A DNA stretch of 64,000 nt from Enterobacteriaceae bacterium RIT691 (GTDB lineage: Bacteria; Pseudomonadota; Gammaproteobacteria; Enterobacterales; Enterobacteriaceae). The notes under the pieces are model-generated. The model made no database searches. It was not told the DNA's origin and was given only the letters and a program-made list of their open reading frames with translations. Positions 22,040 through 34,680 of this stretch are shown here, piece by piece (position 1 is the first letter of the stretch; each line of letters starts with the position of its first letter). The stretch is from contig WJYM01000009.1 of assembly GCA_009668205.1 (NCBI GenBank), forward strand, positions 143,500 to 207,499. The letters are read 5' to 3'. The translations under genes were made by a program, and so were the position numbers.

Positions 22040-23917
22040 ATGCCGATTCAGGTTTTACCGCCGCAGCTCGCGAACCAGATTGCCGCTGGGGAAGTGGTGG
22101 AACGGCCCGCATCGGTAGTGAAAGAGCTGGTTGAAAACAGCCTGGATGCGGGCGCGACCCGCATCGATATCGATATTGAACGCGGTGGCGCAAAGCTCAT
22201 CCGCATTCGTGATAACGGCTGTGGCATCAAAAAAGACGAGCTGGCGCTGGCGTTGGCGCGTCATGCCACCAGTAAGATTGCCTCGCTCGACGACCTGGAA
22301 GCAATCATCAGCCTGGGTTTCCGCGGTGAAGCGCTGGCCAGTATCAGCTCAGTGTCTCGTCTGACGCTCACCTCCCGCATTGCCGATCAGCAGGAAGCCT
22401 GGCAGGCCTATGCCGAAGGGCGCGATATGGATGTGACGGTGAAGCCCGCCGCTCACCCGGTTGGCACCACGCTGGAAGTGCTGGATTTGTTCTATAACAC
22501 GCCCGCGCGGCGCAAATTCATGCGCACCGAGAAAACCGAATTTTCGCACATCGACGAAGTCATCCGTCGCATTGCGCTGGCGCGCTTTGATGTCACCCTC
22601 AATCTGAATCACAACGGGAAAGTGGTACGCCAGTATCGCGCCGTGGCGGAAGGCGGGCAGAAAGAGCGCCGCCTGGCGGCCATTTGCGGCGTGCCGTTTG
22701 TAGAACAGGCGCTGGCTATCGAGTGGCAGCACGGTGATTTAGCGCTCCACGGCTGGGTGGCCGATCCAAAACAGTCGAATGCGCAGTTCGCTGAAATTCA
22801 ATATTGCTATGTCAACGGGCGAATGATGCGCGACCGGCTGATTAATCATGCTATCCGCCAGGCCTGCGAAGACAAGCTTGGCGCAGGCGAACAGCCCGCA
22901 TTCGTTCTGTATCTGACTATCGATCCCCATCAGGTGGATGTGAACGTCCATCCGGCGAAACACGAAGTGCGTTTCCATCAGTCGCGTCTGGTGCATGATT
23001 TTATTTATCAGGGGGTGGTCAGTGTGCTGCAACAGCAGGTCAATGCACCACTGCCGTTGGCCGATAGCGAAGATGAACCTGCGCCTCGTACGCTGCCGGA
23101 AAATCGTGTGGCGGCCGGGCGAAACCATTTCGCCGAACCGGTTTTTGCGCGTGATTCTGCGCCGCCGCGCCAAAGTGCGCCCGCTACAAGTGGGAGTGCG
23201 CGCTCAGGTTCCGGTGCCAGCACAAGTGCAGGAGCAAGCTGGCCGAATGCACAGCCGGGTTACCAGAAGCAGCAGGGGGCACTGTACAAACAGCTGCTGG
23301 AAACCCCTGCGTCTGAGCGCAAGCCGATACAGCCTGTCGCCGCGGAAAGCCTGGCCGGGCACAGCAACAGCTTTGGTCGGGTTCTGACGATCGTTGGTGG
23401 CGACCGTGCGCTGCTTGAGCGCGACGGAAAAATCAGCCTGTTGGCTCTGCCGGTGGCGGAGCGTTGGCTGAAACAGGCGCAACTTTCACCGGACACCACC
23501 GAAGTTTGCGCCCAGCCTTTGTTGATTCCACTGCGCTTAAAAATTAGCGCGGATGAACAGGCCGCATTGACAAAAGCCCTGCCAGTATTAGGGCAAATAG
23601 GCGTGGAAATTCAGTCAGAAGCGCAACATGTGACGGTAAGGGCGGTGCCTTTACCCTTAAGACAACAAAATTTACAAATCTTGATTCCTGAACTGATAGG
23701 CTACCTGGCGCAGCAATCATCTTATGATGCAGGCTCACTGGCTCAGTGGCTGGCGCGAAATCTCGCCAGCGATCACCCGCAGTGGAATATGGCTCAGGCC
23801 ATTGCCACGCTGACGGATGTTGAGCGTTTGTGCCCGCAGATGGTGAAAGCGCCGCCGGGCGGTCTGTTACAACCCGTTGATTTGCATACGGCGATGAATG
23901 CCCTTAACCATGAGTGA
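22040..23917 (+). CDS. mutL: DNA mismatch repair protein MutL
   Basis: GHKL ATPase that links MutS mismatch recognition to MutH and UvrD. The 625-residue protein has ATP-binding motifs [20 protein letters not shown] and [10 protein letters not shown] in the first 110 residues. A proline/serine/alanine-rich linker (about 345-420) separates it from the C-terminal dimerisation domain. No endonuclease metal motif is visible, as expected in species with MutH. GGAGCAC precedes the ATG. The stop overlaps the miaA start by eight bases. Confidence 0.98.
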   Translation: MPIQVLPPQLANQIAAGEVVERPASVVKELVENSLDAGATRIDIDIERGGAKLIRIRDNGCGIKKDELALALARHATSKIASLDDLEAIISLGFRGEALASISSVSRLTLTSRIADQQEAWQAYAEGRDMDVTVKPAAHPVGTTLEVLDLFYNTPARRKFMRTEKTEFSHIDEVIRRIALARFDVTLNLNHNGKVVRQYRAVAEGGQKERRLAAICGVPFVEQALAIEWQHGDLALHGWVADPKQSNAQFAEIQYCYVNGRMMRDRLINHAIRQACEDKLGAGEQPAFVLYLTIDPHQVDVNVHPAKHEVRFHQSRLVHDFIYQGVVSVLQQQVNAPLPLADSEDEPAPRTLPENRVAAGRNHFAEPVFARDSAPPRQSAPATSGSARSGSGASTSAGASWPNAQPGYQKQQGALYKQLLETPASERKPIQPVAAESLAGHSNSFGRVLTIVGGDRALLERDGKISLLALPVAERWLKQAQLSPDTTEVCAQPLLIPLRLKISADEQAALTKALPVLGQIGVEIQSEAQHVTVRAVPLPLRQQNLQILIPELIGYLAQQSSYDAGSLAQWLARNLASDHPQWNMAQAIATLTDVERLCPQMVKAPPGGLLQPVDLHTAMNALNHE

Positions 23918-24857
23918 TGTAACAAAAAGCCTGCCCCAGGCACTATTTTTGATGGGCCCAACGGCCTCAGGTAAAACCGCGTTGGCGATTGAGCTGCGTA
24001 AAGTTTTGCCCGTAGAGTTGATTAGCGTCGATTCCGCCCTTATTTACCAAGGGATGGATATCGGAACCGCTAAGCCGGATGCGCGTGAGCTAGCCGCTGC
24101 ACCGCACCGGTTGCTGGATATTCTCGATCCGGCGCAGGCTTATTCCGCGGCGGATTTCCGTCGCGATGCGCTGGCCGAGATGGCTGAGATCACCGCAGCA
24201 GGGCGTATCCCGCTGTTGGTGGGTGGTACCATGCTGTATTTCAAGGCGTTATTGGAAGGATTGTCGCCCTTACCGTCGGCAGATCCAGACGTCAGAGCCA
24301 GGATAGAACAGCAGGCAGCAGAGCAGGGATGGAATGCATTGCATCAGCAACTTCTGGAGATTGATCCGGTCGCTGGAGCGCGTATTCATCCAAATGATCC
24401 GCAAAGACTTTCCCGGGCACTGGAAGTTTTTTTCATTTCGGGTAAAACTTTAACGGAACTGACGCAAACGTCAGGAGACGCTCTGCCGTACAAGGTGCAT
24501 CAGTTCGCCATCGCCCCGGCGAGCCGTGAACTGCTCCATCAGCGCATCGAGCAGCGTTTTCATCAGATGTTAGCTTCAGGTTTTGAAGCAGAAGTCCGGG
24601 CGCTTTTTGCCCGTGGAGATTTGCATACGGATATGCCTTCCGTTCGTTGTGTGGGATATCGCCAGATGTGGTCATACCTTGAAGGCGAAATTCCTTATGA
24701 TGAAATGGTTTATAGAGGTATTTGCGCCACGAGACAGTTAGCCAAGCGCCAGGTGACCTGGCTGCGCGGTTGGGAAGATGTTCACTGGTTAGACAGTGAG
24801 CAACCGGAGCAGGCGTTCAACGAAGTGTTGAAGGTTGTTAGTGCGGGTAAAAACTGA
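23910..24857 (+). CDS. miaA: tRNA dimethylallyltransferase MiaA
   Basis: Adds the dimethylallyl group to A37 of tRNAs reading UNN codons. The 315-residue protein has a Walker A ([15 protein letters not shown]), the [16 protein letters not shown] segment with the catalytic aspartate, and [12 protein letters not shown]. The ATG at 23910 gives the family start [12 protein letters not shown]; the in-frame ATG 12 bases upstream is inside mutL. Overlap with mutL and short spacing to hfq fit the conserved amiB-mutL-miaA-hfq-hflX superoperon. In E. coli, hfq promoters lie within miaA. Confidence 0.97.
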   Translation: MSDVTKSLPQALFLMGPTASGKTALAIELRKVLPVELISVDSALIYQGMDIGTAKPDARELAAAPHRLLDILDPAQAYSAADFRRDALAEMAEITAAGRIPLLVGGTMLYFKALLEGLSPLPSADPDVRARIEQQAAEQGWNALHQQLLEIDPVAGARIHPNDPQRLSRALEVFFISGKTLTELTQTSGDALPYKVHQFAIAPASRELLHQRIEQRFHQMLASGFEAEVRALFARGDLHTDMPSVRCVGYRQMWSYLEGEIPYDEMVYRGICATRQLAKRQVTWLRGWEDVHWLDSEQPEQAFNEVLKVVSAGKN

Positions 24858-24959
24858 ACGTGTAAAATTACGACGTATCGTGCGCAATTTTTCAGAATCG
24901 CAAGGTTCTAAGTACAAGCCCGAAGTTTGTGGGTAACACCCTGAAAACCGTGGGTATAA

Positions 24960-25289
<330 letters not shown>

Positions 25290-25363
25290 GGTTGCTGGCT
25301 GTTTTTCCACGTCGGGGAGCCAGTGCGTTTGGTTCCCCGCTGGTCTTTTAGGAGAGATTACGC

Positions 25364-26644
25364 TTGTTTGACCGTTATGATGCCGGTGAGCAGGCGGTGC
25401 TGGTACACATCTATTTTTCGCAAGACAAAGATATGGAAGACCTTCAGGAGTTTGAAGCCCTGGTCTCTTCCGCCGGTGTCGAAGCAATGCAGGTGATTAC
25501 CGGTAGCCGTAAAGCGCCGCACCCAAAGTATTTTGTAGGTGAAGGTAAGGCTGTCGAAATTGCGGAAGCCGTGAAAGCGACGGGGGCATCCGTTGTTTTA
25601 TTCGACCATGCATTAAGTCCGGCCCAGGAACGTAACCTGGAGCGTTTGTGCGAGTGCAGGGTTATTGATCGTACCGGTCTTATACTCGATATTTTTGCTC
25701 AGCGTGCGCGTACCCATGAAGGGAAACTGCAGGTTGAGCTGGCGCAGCTGCGCCATCTGGCGACACGCCTGGTGCGTGGCTGGACCCACCTTGAACGTCA
25801 AAAAGGCGGGATTGGTTTGCGCGGCCCGGGTGAAACCCAGCTCGAAACCGACCGCCGCTTACTGCGCAACCGTATTATGCAGATCCTCTCCCGTCTGGAG
25901 AGAGTGGAGAAGCAGCGAGAGCAGGGGCGTCGTTCACGAACCAAAGCCGATATTCCGACCGTGTCGCTGGTAGGTTATACCAACGCCGGGAAGTCGACGC
26001 TTTTTAACCAGATTACCGAAGCGCAGGTGTACGCAGCAGATCAGCTGTTTGCGACGCTCGACCCAACCCTGCGCCGGATTAACGTCGCGGATGTCGGCGA
26101 AACCGTGCTGGCAGATACCGTCGGGTTTATTCGCCATCTGCCGCATGATTTAGTGGCGGCGTTTAAAGCCACGTTGCAGGAGACGCGTCAGGCGACGCTG
26201 TTGCTGCATGTGATTGATGCCGCGGATGTTCGCGTGCAGGAAAATATTGATGCAGTGAACGTTGTGCTCGATGAAATCGAAGCCGACGAGATCCCAACGC
26301 TGCTGGTCATGAACAAGATCGATATGCTGGAAGATTTTGAGCCGCGTATCGACAGAGACGAAGAAAACAAACCGATTCGCGTCTGGCTCTCTGCACAGAC
26401 GGGAGTGGGTGTACCACTGCTTTTCCAGGCTTTGACGGAGCGGCTTTCCGGTGAGGTGGCTCAGCATACGCTGCGTTTACCGCCGCAGGAAGGGCGTCTG
26501 AGAAGCCGGTTTTATCAGCTTCAGGCGATAGAGAAAGAGTGGATGGAGGAAGACGGCAGCGTGGGCTTAGAAATTCGCATGCCAATAGTCGATTGGCGTC
26601 GCCTCTGTAAGCAAGTACCTGCGCTGACGGACTATGTGGTCTGA
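25364..26644 (+). CDS. hflX: Ribosome rescue GTPase HflX
   Basis: Obg-HflX family GTPase that splits stalled or hibernating ribosomes after heat stress. The 426-residue protein has an N-terminal HflX domain (to about 190) with [17 protein letters not shown], then the G domain: G1 [12 protein letters not shown] at about 203-214, G3 DTVGFI, G4 NKID. It starts with TTG at 25364, nine bases after AGGAGA, and no ATG is available nearby, matching the E. coli start [10 protein letters not shown]. Length equals E. coli HflX. Confidence 0.97.
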   Translation: MFDRYDAGEQAVLVHIYFSQDKDMEDLQEFEALVSSAGVEAMQVITGSRKAPHPKYFVGEGKAVEIAEAVKATGASVVLFDHALSPAQERNLERLCECRVIDRTGLILDIFAQRARTHEGKLQVELAQLRHLATRLVRGWTHLERQKGGIGLRGPGETQLETDRRLLRNRIMQILSRLERVEKQREQGRRSRTKADIPTVSLVGYTNAGKSTLFNQITEAQVYAADQLFATLDPTLRRINVADVGETVLADTVGFIRHLPHDLVAAFKATLQETRQATLLLHVIDAADVRVQENIDAVNVVLDEIEADEIPTLLVMNKIDMLEDFEPRIDRDEENKPIRVWLSAQTGVGVPLLFQALTERLSGEVAQHTLRLPPQEGRLRSRFYQLQAIEKEWMEEDGSVGLEIRMPIVDWRRLCKQVPALTDYVV

Positions 26645-26724
26645 CAGACAGTTGGCCTGAAGAATCATCGCCTTTATACCCGGCATTATGGGTATACACC
26701 GCATAACAAATATGGAGCATATAC

Positions 26725-27996
26725 ATGGCGTGGAATCAGCCCGGTAACAACGGACAGGACCGCGACCCGTGGGGAAGCAGCAATAACCAAGGCGGCAACT
26801 CTGGGGGAAATGGAAACAAAGGTGGTCGCGATCAGGGTCCTCCTGATCTGGATGATATCTTCCGCAAGCTGAGTAAAAAGCTCGGTGGTTTAGGCGGTGG
26901 TAAAGGCGGATCGGGCGGTGGCAACGCAACGCAGCTGCCGCGCGGCCCTATGGGCGGGCGCATTGTTGGCATTGCAGCCGCCGCGGTGGTGATTATTTGG
27001 GCGGCCACGGGTTTCTACACCATTAAAGAAGCAGAACGCGGTGTGGTGACTCGCTTTGGTAAATTCAGTCATCTGGTTGAACCTGGTCTGAACTGGAAGC
27101 CAACCTTTATCGATGACGTCACGGCCGTGAACGTAGAGGCTGTCCGCGAACTGGCGGCATCTGGCGTGATGCTGACCTCTGATGAAAACGTGGTGCGCGT
27201 TGAAATGAACGTGCAGTACCGCGTTACCGATCCGCAGAAATACCTGTATAGCGTCACCAGCCCGGACGACAGTCTGCGTCAGGCGACCGACAGTGCACTG
27301 CGTGGTGTGATCGGCAAATACACCATGGACCGTATCCTGACTGAGGGTCGTACCGTTATTCGTAGCGATACCCAGCGTGAGCTGGAAGAGACCATTCGTC
27401 CTTACAACATGGGTATCACCCTGCTGGACGTCAACTTCCAGACGGCTCGTCCGCCGGAAGAAGTGAAGGCCGCGTTTGACGATGCGATTGCCGCGCGTGA
27501 AAACGAACAGCAGTACATCCGTGAAGCGGAAGCGTATACCAACGAAGTTCAGCCGCGAGCGAACGGTCAGGCACAGCGTATTCTCGAAGAAGCGCGTGCG
27601 TATAAGACGCAGACCGTCCTCGAAGCGCAGGGTGAAGTGGCTCGCTTCGCCAAACTTCTGCCGGAATACAAAGCCGCACCGGAAATTACCCGAGAGCGTC
27701 TCTACATCGAGACCATGGAGAAAGTGCTGAGCCATACCCGTAAAGTGCTGGTTAACGATAAAGGCGGCAACAACCTGATGGTGCTTCCGCTCGACCAGAT
27801 GCTGAAAGGTGGCAGTGCAACGCCTGCAAAAAAGAGTGACAGCAGTGGCGCTAACAGCCTGTTACGCCTGCCGCCTGCGTCCAGCACCGGCAACAGTGCC
27901 AACAGTAGCAATGCACCGGCCACAAGCGATGGCGATATCATGGACCAACGCCGCGCTAACGCGCAGCGTAACGACTACCAGCGTCAGGGGGAATAA
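26725..27996 (+). CDS. hflK: FtsH protease modulator HflK
   Basis: With HflC forms a large membrane cage around the FtsH protease. The 423-residue protein has a glycine/asparagine-rich cytoplasmic N-terminus, one membrane helix at about residues 80-98 (IVGIAAAAVVIIWAATGFY), the SPFH/Band 7 domain, a long helical region, and a low-complexity serine/asparagine C-terminus. Two bases separate it from hflC. TATGGAG precedes the start. Confidence 0.97.
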   Translation: MAWNQPGNNGQDRDPWGSSNNQGGNSGGNGNKGGRDQGPPDLDDIFRKLSKKLGGLGGGKGGSGGGNATQLPRGPMGGRIVGIAAAAVVIIWAATGFYTIKEAERGVVTRFGKFSHLVEPGLNWKPTFIDDVTAVNVEAVRELAASGVMLTSDENVVRVEMNVQYRVTDPQKYLYSVTSPDDSLRQATDSALRGVIGKYTMDRILTEGRTVIRSDTQRELEETIRPYNMGITLLDVNFQTARPPEEVKAAFDDAIAARENEQQYIREAEAYTNEVQPRANGQAQRILEEARAYKTQTVLEAQGEVARFAKLLPEYKAAPEITRERLYIETMEKVLSHTRKVLVNDKGGNNLMVLPLDQMLKGGSATPAKKSDSSGANSLLRLPPASSTGNSANSSNAPATSDGDIMDQRRANAQRNDYQRQGE

Positions 27997-27998
27997 CG

Positions 27999-29003
27999 AT
28001 GCGTAAGTCTGTAATTGCGATAATTATCATCGTGCTGGTAGGCCTCTACACTTCAGTATTTGTGGTGAAAGAGGGCGAGCGCGGTATTACTCTGCGTTTC
28101 GGCAAAGTCGTTCGTGACGATGAAAACAAGCCGCTGGTGTTCGCACCGGGCCTGCATTTCAAAGTGCCGTTTATTGAATCGGTGAAAACGCTGGATGCTC
28201 GCATTCAGACCATGGACAACCAGGCCGATCGCTTTGTCACCAAAGAGAAGAAAGACCTGATCGTTGACTCCTACATCAAGTGGCGTATCAGCGATTTCAG
28301 CCGTTACTATCTGGCGACCGGCGGCGGCGACGTCTCCCAGGCCGAGGTTCTGCTGAAGCGTAAGTTCTCTGACCGTCTGCGTTCTGAAATTGGTCGTCTG
28401 GATGTGAAAGACATCGTGACCGATTCCCGTGGACGCCTGACGATTGAAGTTCGTGACGCACTGAACGCAGGGACCTCCGGTGCCGATGATGAAGTGGCAA
28501 CACCTGCGGCAGACAGCGCTATCGCTGAAGCGGCGGAGCGTGTGACGGCGGAAACCAACGGTAAAGTACCGGTGATCAACCCGAACAGTATGGCTGCGCT
28601 GGGTATCGAAGTGGTTGACGTACGCATCAAGCAGATCAACCTGCCGACCGAAGTGTCTGATGCAATCTACAACCGTATGCGCGCTGAGCGTGAAGCGGTT
28701 GCTCGTCGCCATCGTTCACAGGGCCAGGAAGAGGCAGAGAAACTGCGCGCTACCGCGGATTACGAAGTGACCAAGACGCTGGCGGAAGCTGAGCGCCAGG
28801 GTCGCATCCTGCGCGGTGAAGGCGATGCAGATTCCGCGAAACTGTTTGCTGATGCGTTCAGCCAGGATCCGGACTTCTACGCCTTTATCCGTAGCCTGCG
28901 TGCCTACGAGAATAGCTTCCAGAGCAACCAGGACGTGATGGTGCTGAGCCCGGACAGCGATTTCTTCCGCTACATGAAGACACCGAACGCTACCACGCGT
29001 TAA
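27999..29003 (+). CDS. hflC: FtsH protease modulator HflC
   Basis: Partner of HflK in the FtsH-regulating complex. The 334-residue protein begins with a membrane anchor (VIAIIIIVLVGLYTSVFVV) and has the SPFH domain (EGERGITLRFGKVV onward) and a C-terminal helical region ending RYMKTPNATTR after a correct reading of FFRYMK. Its length equals E. coli HflC. It is followed by an intrinsic terminator, so the superoperon probably ends here. Confidence 0.97.
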   Translation: MRKSVIAIIIIVLVGLYTSVFVVKEGERGITLRFGKVVRDDENKPLVFAPGLHFKVPFIESVKTLDARIQTMDNQADRFVTKEKKDLIVDSYIKWRISDFSRYYLATGGGDVSQAEVLLKRKFSDRLRSEIGRLDVKDIVTDSRGRLTIEVRDALNAGTSGADDEVATPAADSAIAEAAERVTAETNGKVPVINPNSMAALGIEVVDVRIKQINLPTEVSDAIYNRMRAEREAVARRHRSQGQEEAEKLRATADYEVTKTLAEAERQGRILRGEGDADSAKLFADAFSQDPDFYAFIRSLRAYENSFQSNQDVMVLSPDSDFFRYMKTPNATTR

Positions 29004-29027
29004 TCTATTCAGTAGTTGTATGTTTAA

Positions 29028-29057
29028 AACCACCGCACTCGCGGTGGTTTTCTTTTA
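29028..29057 (+). terminator. Terminator after hflC
   Basis: A perfect 9-bp stem (AACCACCGC / GCGGTGGTT, loop ACTC) followed by TTCTTTTAT. It lies between hflC and yjeT. Confidence 0.88.
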
Positions 29058-29069
29058 TCAGGATCAACC

Positions 29070-29267
29070 ATGAACTCAACAATCTGGCTGGCGCTCGCGC
29101 TGGTATTAGTCCTTGAAGGCCTTGGGCCAATGCTTTATCCACAGGCATGGCGCAAAATGGTGGCCGCATTGTCGCAGTTGCCGGACCATCTGCTACGTCG
29201 CTTTGGCGGTGGTCTTGTGGTTGCGGGCGTGGTGATCTACTACATGTTGACGAAAACGATTGGCTGA
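29070..29267 (+). CDS. yjeT: YjeT, small DUF2065 membrane protein
   Basis: A 65-residue protein with two hydrophobic segments (IWLALALVLVLEGLGPML and GGGLVVAGVVIYYML) joined by a basic stretch. It is the DUF2065 family, conserved beside hflC in gammaproteobacteria. Function unknown; position suggests a link to membrane protein quality control, but a terminator separates it from hflC. The ATG at 29070 has only a weak AGGATC ribosome binding site. Confidence 0.9.
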   Translation: MNSTIWLALALVLVLEGLGPMLYPQAWRKMVAALSQLPDHLLRRFGGGLVVAGVVIYYMLTKTIG

Positions 29268-29333
29268 ACAATTAACGAGCGGATTGATTGGATTTTGCCG
29301 ACAAAAAGTGCTGGTCATCATCGAAACCGATGG

Positions 29334-29339
29334 TAGAAT
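29334..29339 (+). promoter_or_regulatory. Candidate extended -10 of purA
   Basis: TGGTAGAAT upstream of purA fits an extended -10 (TG-n-TAGAAT). No good -35 is visible. A sequence starting AAGCAAACG at 29348 matches only about 10 of 16 positions of the PurR consensus, so purine control is not claimed. Confidence 0.4.
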
Positions 29340-29366
29340 CCATTTTTAAGCAAACGGTGATTTTGA

Positions 29367-30668
<1,302 letters not shown>

Positions 30669-30676
30669 TCATGTCA

Positions 30677-30700
30677 GGGGCGCATTCTTTGCGCCCCTTT
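30677..30700 (+). terminator. Terminator of purA
   Basis: GGGGCGCA pairs with TGCGCCCC around TTCTT, followed by TTTGTT, starting nine bases after the stop. Confidence 0.85.
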
Positions 30701-30807
30701 GTTCCTGTTTTCCCACTTCCCCCGCTTAAATTAATTCACCGCTACCTGGCTGGCTGGTTTATCATCATTAGTAATAACACCCCGATTTTCCCTGCTTTGA
30801 GGTTGAT

Positions 30808-31233
30808 GTGCAGTTAACGAGTTTCACCGATTACGGATTGCGTGCGCTAATCTATATGGCGTCGCTGCCCGAAGGTCAGATGACCAGTATCTCTGAGGTG
30901 ACAGAGGTCTATGGCGTGTCCCGTAATCACATGGTTAAAATTATCAATCAGCTGAGCCGTGCTGGTTATGTTGATGCCGTACGTGGGAAAAACGGGGGTA
31001 TTCGTTTGGGCAAACCTGCGGTGCAGATCCGCGTAGGTGATGTGGTTCGTGAATTAGAGCCACTGACGCTGGTGAACTGTAGCAGTGATTTTTGCCATAT
31101 TACGCCCGCCTGTCGATTGAAACAGGCGCTTGCTAAGGCCGTGAGCAGTTTTCTCAAGGAGCTGGATAACTACACGCTGGCTGATTTGGTTGAAGAGAAT
31201 CAACCGCTTTATAAATTATTGCTGGTGGAGTGA
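30808..31233 (+). CDS. nsrR: Nitric-oxide-sensing repressor NsrR
   Basis: Rrf2-family repressor with an iron-sulfur cluster destroyed by nitric oxide, releasing genes for NO detoxification. The 141-residue protein has an N-terminal winged helix ([20 protein letters not shown]) and cluster cysteines in [13 protein letters not shown] (residues 91, 96, 102). It starts with GTG at 30808, as in E. coli, after TTGAGGTTG. The next gene, rnr, begins 38 bases later and is likely co-transcribed. A target operator lies before ytfE at 53.4 kb. Confidence 0.98.
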   Translation: MQLTSFTDYGLRALIYMASLPEGQMTSISEVTEVYGVSRNHMVKIINQLSRAGYVDAVRGKNGGIRLGKPAVQIRVGDVVRELEPLTLVNCSSDFCHITPACRLKQALAKAVSSFLKELDNYTLADLVEENQPLYKLLLVE

Positions 31234-31271
31234 CTCATCACTTCACCGGAGCTGACAACGGAGGAACCGCT

Positions 31272-33740
31272 ATGTCACAAGATCCTTTCCAGCAACGCGA
31301 AGCCGAAAAATACGCGAACCCTATCCCGAGCCGGGAATTCATCCTCGATTTCATCTCAAAACGCGAAAAACCCGTCAGCCGTGATGAACTGGCGACAGAA
31401 CTGAAGATCGAAGGTGAAGAACAACTCGAAGCTCTGCGTCGCCGCCTGCGTGCCATGGAGCGCGACGGCCAACTCGTTTTCACTCGCCGCCAGTGTTATG
31501 CGCTGCCCGAACGCCTTGATTTGCTGAAAGGCAAAGTGATTGGTCACCGCGATGGTTTCGGTTTCCTGCGCGTTGAAGGCCGTAAAGACGATCTTTATCT
31601 CTCAAGCGAGCAGATGAAAATGTGCATGCACGGCGATCTGGTGCTGGCGCAGCCGTTGGGCGCAGACCGTAAAGGCCGCCGTGAAGCGCGTATTGTGCGC
31701 GTACTTGAGCCGAGAACCGGGCAGATCGTGGGCCGCTACTTTACCGATGCCGGTATCAGCTTTGTGGTGCCGGACGACAGTCGTCTGAGTTTCGATATTC
31801 TTATCCCACCTGAGGCCGTGATGGGCGCTCGTATGGGCTTTGTGGTGGTGGTCGAGCTGACCCAGCGCCCAACCCGTCGCACCAAAGCCATCGGTAAAAT
31901 CGTTGAAGTGTTAGGCGATAACATGGGCACCAGCATGGCGGTCGATATGGCGCTGCGCACCCATGAAATTCCTTACACCTGGCCACCAGAGGTGGAAAAA
32001 CAGATTTCCGGCCTGAAAGAGCAGGTACCTGAAGAAGCCAAAATCGGCCGCGTCGATTTACGCGATCTGCCGCTGATGACCATCGACGGTGAAGACGCCC
32101 GTGACTTTGACGATGCCGTATATTGCGAGAAAAAACGCGGCGGCGGTTGGCGCCTGTGGGTAGCAATTGCAGACGTCAGTTATTACGTGCGCCCACCGAC
32201 CCCGCTCGACGCCGAAGCCCGCAGCCGCGGGACTTCTGTGTACTTCCCGTCGCAGGTTGTGCCGATGCTGCCGGAAGTGCTGTCTAACGGCCTGTGCTCG
32301 CTGAATCCGCAGGTTGACCGTCTGTGTATGGTTTGCGAAATGACGATCTCCGCGAAGGGCCGTCTGACGAGCTATACGTTCTACGAAGCGGTGATGAGCT
32401 CCCATGCGCGCCTGACCTACAACAAGGTCTGGCATATCCTGCAGGGCGATCAGGAATTACGCGAGCAGTATGCCCCGCTGGTGAAGCACATCGAAGAGCT
32501 GCATAACCTCTACAAAGTGCTGGATACCTCCCGCGCTGAACGCGGTGGGATCTCGTTTGAAAGCGAGGAAGCGAAGTTCATTTTCAACGCTGAACGTCGC
32601 ATTGAGCGTATCGAGCAGGTACAGCGCAACGATGCACATAAACTGATTGAAGAGTGCATGATCCTCGCCAATATTTCGGCGGCGCGTTTTGTCGAGAAAG
32701 AGAATGAGCCTGCGCTGTTCCGTATTCACGATAAGCCAACCGAAGAGGCGATCACCTCATTCCGTACCGTGCTTGCAGAGCTGGGCCTTGAACTGCCGGG
32801 TGGCAACAAGCCTGAGCCACGCGATTATGCCGAGCTGTTGACCTCCATCGCCGATCGCCCGGATCATGAGATGCTGCAAACGATGCTGCTGCGCTCGATG
32901 AAACAGGCGGTGTACGATCCGGAAAACCGTGGTCACTTTGGGCTGGCGCTGCAGTCGTACGCGCACTTTACCTCGCCGATTCGTCGTTATCCTGACCTGT
33001 CGCTGCACCGGGCGATTAAATACCTGCTGGCGAAAGAAGAGGGGCATAAAGGCAACTCGACGGAGTCCGGCGGCTGGCACTACAGCATGGAAGAGATGCT
33101 GCAGTTGGGTCAGCACTGTTCGATGACCGAACGTCGTGCAGACGAAGCCACCCGTGAAGTCTCTGACTGGCTGAAGTGCGACTTCATGCAGGATCAGGTC
33201 GGCAACGTCTTCCCTGGCGTCATTGCCAGCGTGACCGGCTTTGGTTTCTTCGTGCGCCTGAACGATCTGTTTATCGACGGCCTGGTGCATGTCTCCTCGC
33301 TGGATAACGACTACTACCGCTTCGACCAGATCGGTCAGCGCTTGATTGGTGAATCCGGCGGCCAGACCTACCGTCTGGGTGACCGCGTGGAAGTCCGCGT
33401 GGAAGCGGTGAATATGGACGAGCGCAAAATCGACTTCTCGCTGATCTCCAGCGAACGCGGTCCGCGCAATGTCGGCAAGACCGAGCGTGAAAGAGCGAAA
33501 AAACCGGCAGGCGGCAAATCTGGCGGCAAGCGTCGTCAGGCGGGTAAAAAGGTGAACTTCGAGCCGGACAGTGCTTTCCGCGGCGAGAAAGGTCAGCCTA
33601 ACCAGCCTAAAAAAGTGAAGCCGAAAGCCGCGAAGAAAGAGGCTGCGAGTCAAAAAGCCAGAAAACCGTCAGAAAAAACGCTTAAAATCGCCGCGGCGAC
33701 AAAAGCGAAACGCGCTGCGAAGAAGAACGTAGCCGAGTAA
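31272..33740 (+). CDS. rnr: Ribonuclease R
   Basis: RNB-family 3'-to-5' exoribonuclease that digests structured RNA and works in trans-translation and rRNA quality control. The 822-residue protein has an N-terminal helix-turn-helix region, cold-shock domains, the RNB core with [19 protein letters not shown] (active-site aspartates), the S1 domain ([29 protein letters not shown]), and a lysine-rich tail. I chose ATG 31272 ([14 protein letters not shown]) after GGAGGAAC; the frame opens 14 codons earlier. Confidence 0.98.
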   Translation: MSQDPFQQREAEKYANPIPSREFILDFISKREKPVSRDELATELKIEGEEQLEALRRRLRAMERDGQLVFTRRQCYALPERLDLLKGKVIGHRDGFGFLRVEGRKDDLYLSSEQMKMCMHGDLVLAQPLGADRKGRREARIVRVLEPRTGQIVGRYFTDAGISFVVPDDSRLSFDILIPPEAVMGARMGFVVVVELTQRPTRRTKAIGKIVEVLGDNMGTSMAVDMALRTHEIPYTWPPEVEKQISGLKEQVPEEAKIGRVDLRDLPLMTIDGEDARDFDDAVYCEKKRGGGWRLWVAIADVSYYVRPPTPLDAEARSRGTSVYFPSQVVPMLPEVLSNGLCSLNPQVDRLCMVCEMTISAKGRLTSYTFYEAVMSSHARLTYNKVWHILQGDQELREQYAPLVKHIEELHNLYKVLDTSRAERGGISFESEEAKFIFNAERRIERIEQVQRNDAHKLIEECMILANISAARFVEKENEPALFRIHDKPTEEAITSFRTVLAELGLELPGGNKPEPRDYAELLTSIADRPDHEMLQTMLLRSMKQAVYDPENRGHFGLALQSYAHFTSPIRRYPDLSLHRAIKYLLAKEEGHKGNSTESGGWHYSMEEMLQLGQHCSMTERRADEATREVSDWLKCDFMQDQVGNVFPGVIASVTGFGFFVRLNDLFIDGLVHVSSLDNDYYRFDQIGQRLIGESGGQTYRLGDRVEVRVEAVNMDERKIDFSLISSERGPRNVGKTERERAKKPAGGKSGGKRRQAGKKVNFEPDSAFRGEKGQPNQPKKVKPKAAKKEAASQKARKPSEKTLKIAAATKAKRAAKKNVAE

Positions 33741-33748
33741 TTAGCTAA

Positions 33749-33829
33749 CCCCTCTCCCCGGCCCTCTCCCCAGGGGAGAGGGAGAAAAGAACGTTCCCTC
33801 TCCCTGTGGGAGAGGGCTAGGGAGAGGGG
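33749..33829. repeat. CCCTCTCCC/GGGAGAGGG palindromic repeat, copy 1
   Basis: A dyad of two hairpins between rnr and rlmB. The outer arms CCCCTCTCCC and GGGAGAGGGG enclose two inner hairpins with arms CCCTCTCCC and GGGAGAGGG. The same design recurs at 52584-52679. It looks like a dispersed palindromic intergenic repeat and could also shape the rnr-rlmB transcript. Confidence 0.8.
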
Positions 33830-33867
33830 CAAACGATAATTGAACTAACAGGTAACGAGTACCCTTC

Positions 33868-34599
33868 ATGAGTGAAATGATTTACGGCATCCACGCGGTG
33901 CAGGCCCTGCTGGAGCGCGCACCAGAGCGTTTTCAGGAAGTCTTTATTCTTAAAGGCCGTGAAGACAAACGTCTGCTGCCGCTGATCCACGCGCTGGAGG
34001 CGCAGGGGGTGGTCATCCAGCTGGCTAACCGCCAGTTCCTGGATGAGAAAAGCGAAGGTGCCGTGCATCAGGGGATTATCGCCCGAGTAAAAGAGGGCCG
34101 TCAGTATCAGGAAAACGATCTGCCGGACTTGCTCGCGCAGTTCGACAACCCTTTCCTGCTGATCCTCGATGGCGTTACCGATCCGCATAACCTCGGTGCC
34201 TGTCTGCGCAGTGCAGATGCGGCGGGCGTGCATGCGGTTATCGTGCCTCGCGATCGCTCAGCACAGCTGAATGCCACGGCGAAAAAAGTCGCCTGCGGCG
34301 CAGCGGAAAATGTCCCGCTGATCCGTGTGACCAACCTGGCGCGCACCATGCGTCTGTTGCAGGAAGAGAATGTCTGGATCGTCGGCACTGCGGGCGAAGC
34401 GGATCACACCCTGTATCAGAGCAAAATGACCGGTCGTATGGCGCTGGTGATGGGGGCGGAAGGCGAAGGTATGCGCCGTCTGACCCGTGAACACTGTGAC
34501 GAACTGATCAGCATCCCGATGGCGGGCAGCGTGTCTTCGCTGAACGTCTCCGTTGCTACGGGTATCTGCTTGTTTGAAGCGGTACGTCAGCGCAGCTGA
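33868..34599 (+). CDS. rlmB: 23S rRNA 2'-O-ribose G2251 methyltransferase RlmB
   Basis: SPOUT methyltransferase acting on G2251 of 23S rRNA. The 243-residue protein has an N-terminal substrate-binding domain and a C-terminal knot. Motif 1 is [21 protein letters not shown], with the conserved Asn and Arg. Motifs 2 and 3 are [15 protein letters not shown] and [18 protein letters not shown]. Length equals E. coli RlmB. It follows rnr after a palindromic repeat. Confidence 0.98.
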   Translation: MSEMIYGIHAVQALLERAPERFQEVFILKGREDKRLLPLIHALEAQGVVIQLANRQFLDEKSEGAVHQGIIARVKEGRQYQENDLPDLLAQFDNPFLLILDGVTDPHNLGACLRSADAAGVHAVIVPRDRSAQLNATAKKVACGAAENVPLIRVTNLARTMRLLQEENVWIVGTAGEADHTLYQSKMTGRMALVMGAEGEGMRRLTREHCDELISIPMAGSVSSLNVSVATGICLFEAVRQRS

Positions 34600-34605
34600 T
34601 AGTTT

Positions 34606-34673
34606 GCCGGGTGGCGGCTTTCGCCTGACCCGGCCTACTTACCTGTAGGCCTGGCAAGCATCGCGCCGCCGGG
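34606..34673. repeat. REP/BIME element after rlmB
   Basis: GCCGGGTGGCGG...CGCCTGACCCGGC forms a REP hairpin. A short CCTAC/GTAGG stem and an inverted GCCTGGC...GCCGCCGGGC follow, the layout of a two-unit BIME. It lies between the convergent ends of rlmB and the MHS transporter. Confidence 0.75.
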
Positions 34674-34680
34674 CAATTTC

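Noticed and set aside
29348..29363. PurR box before purA
   Set aside because: Only about 10 of 16 consensus positions match, and the right half is poor.
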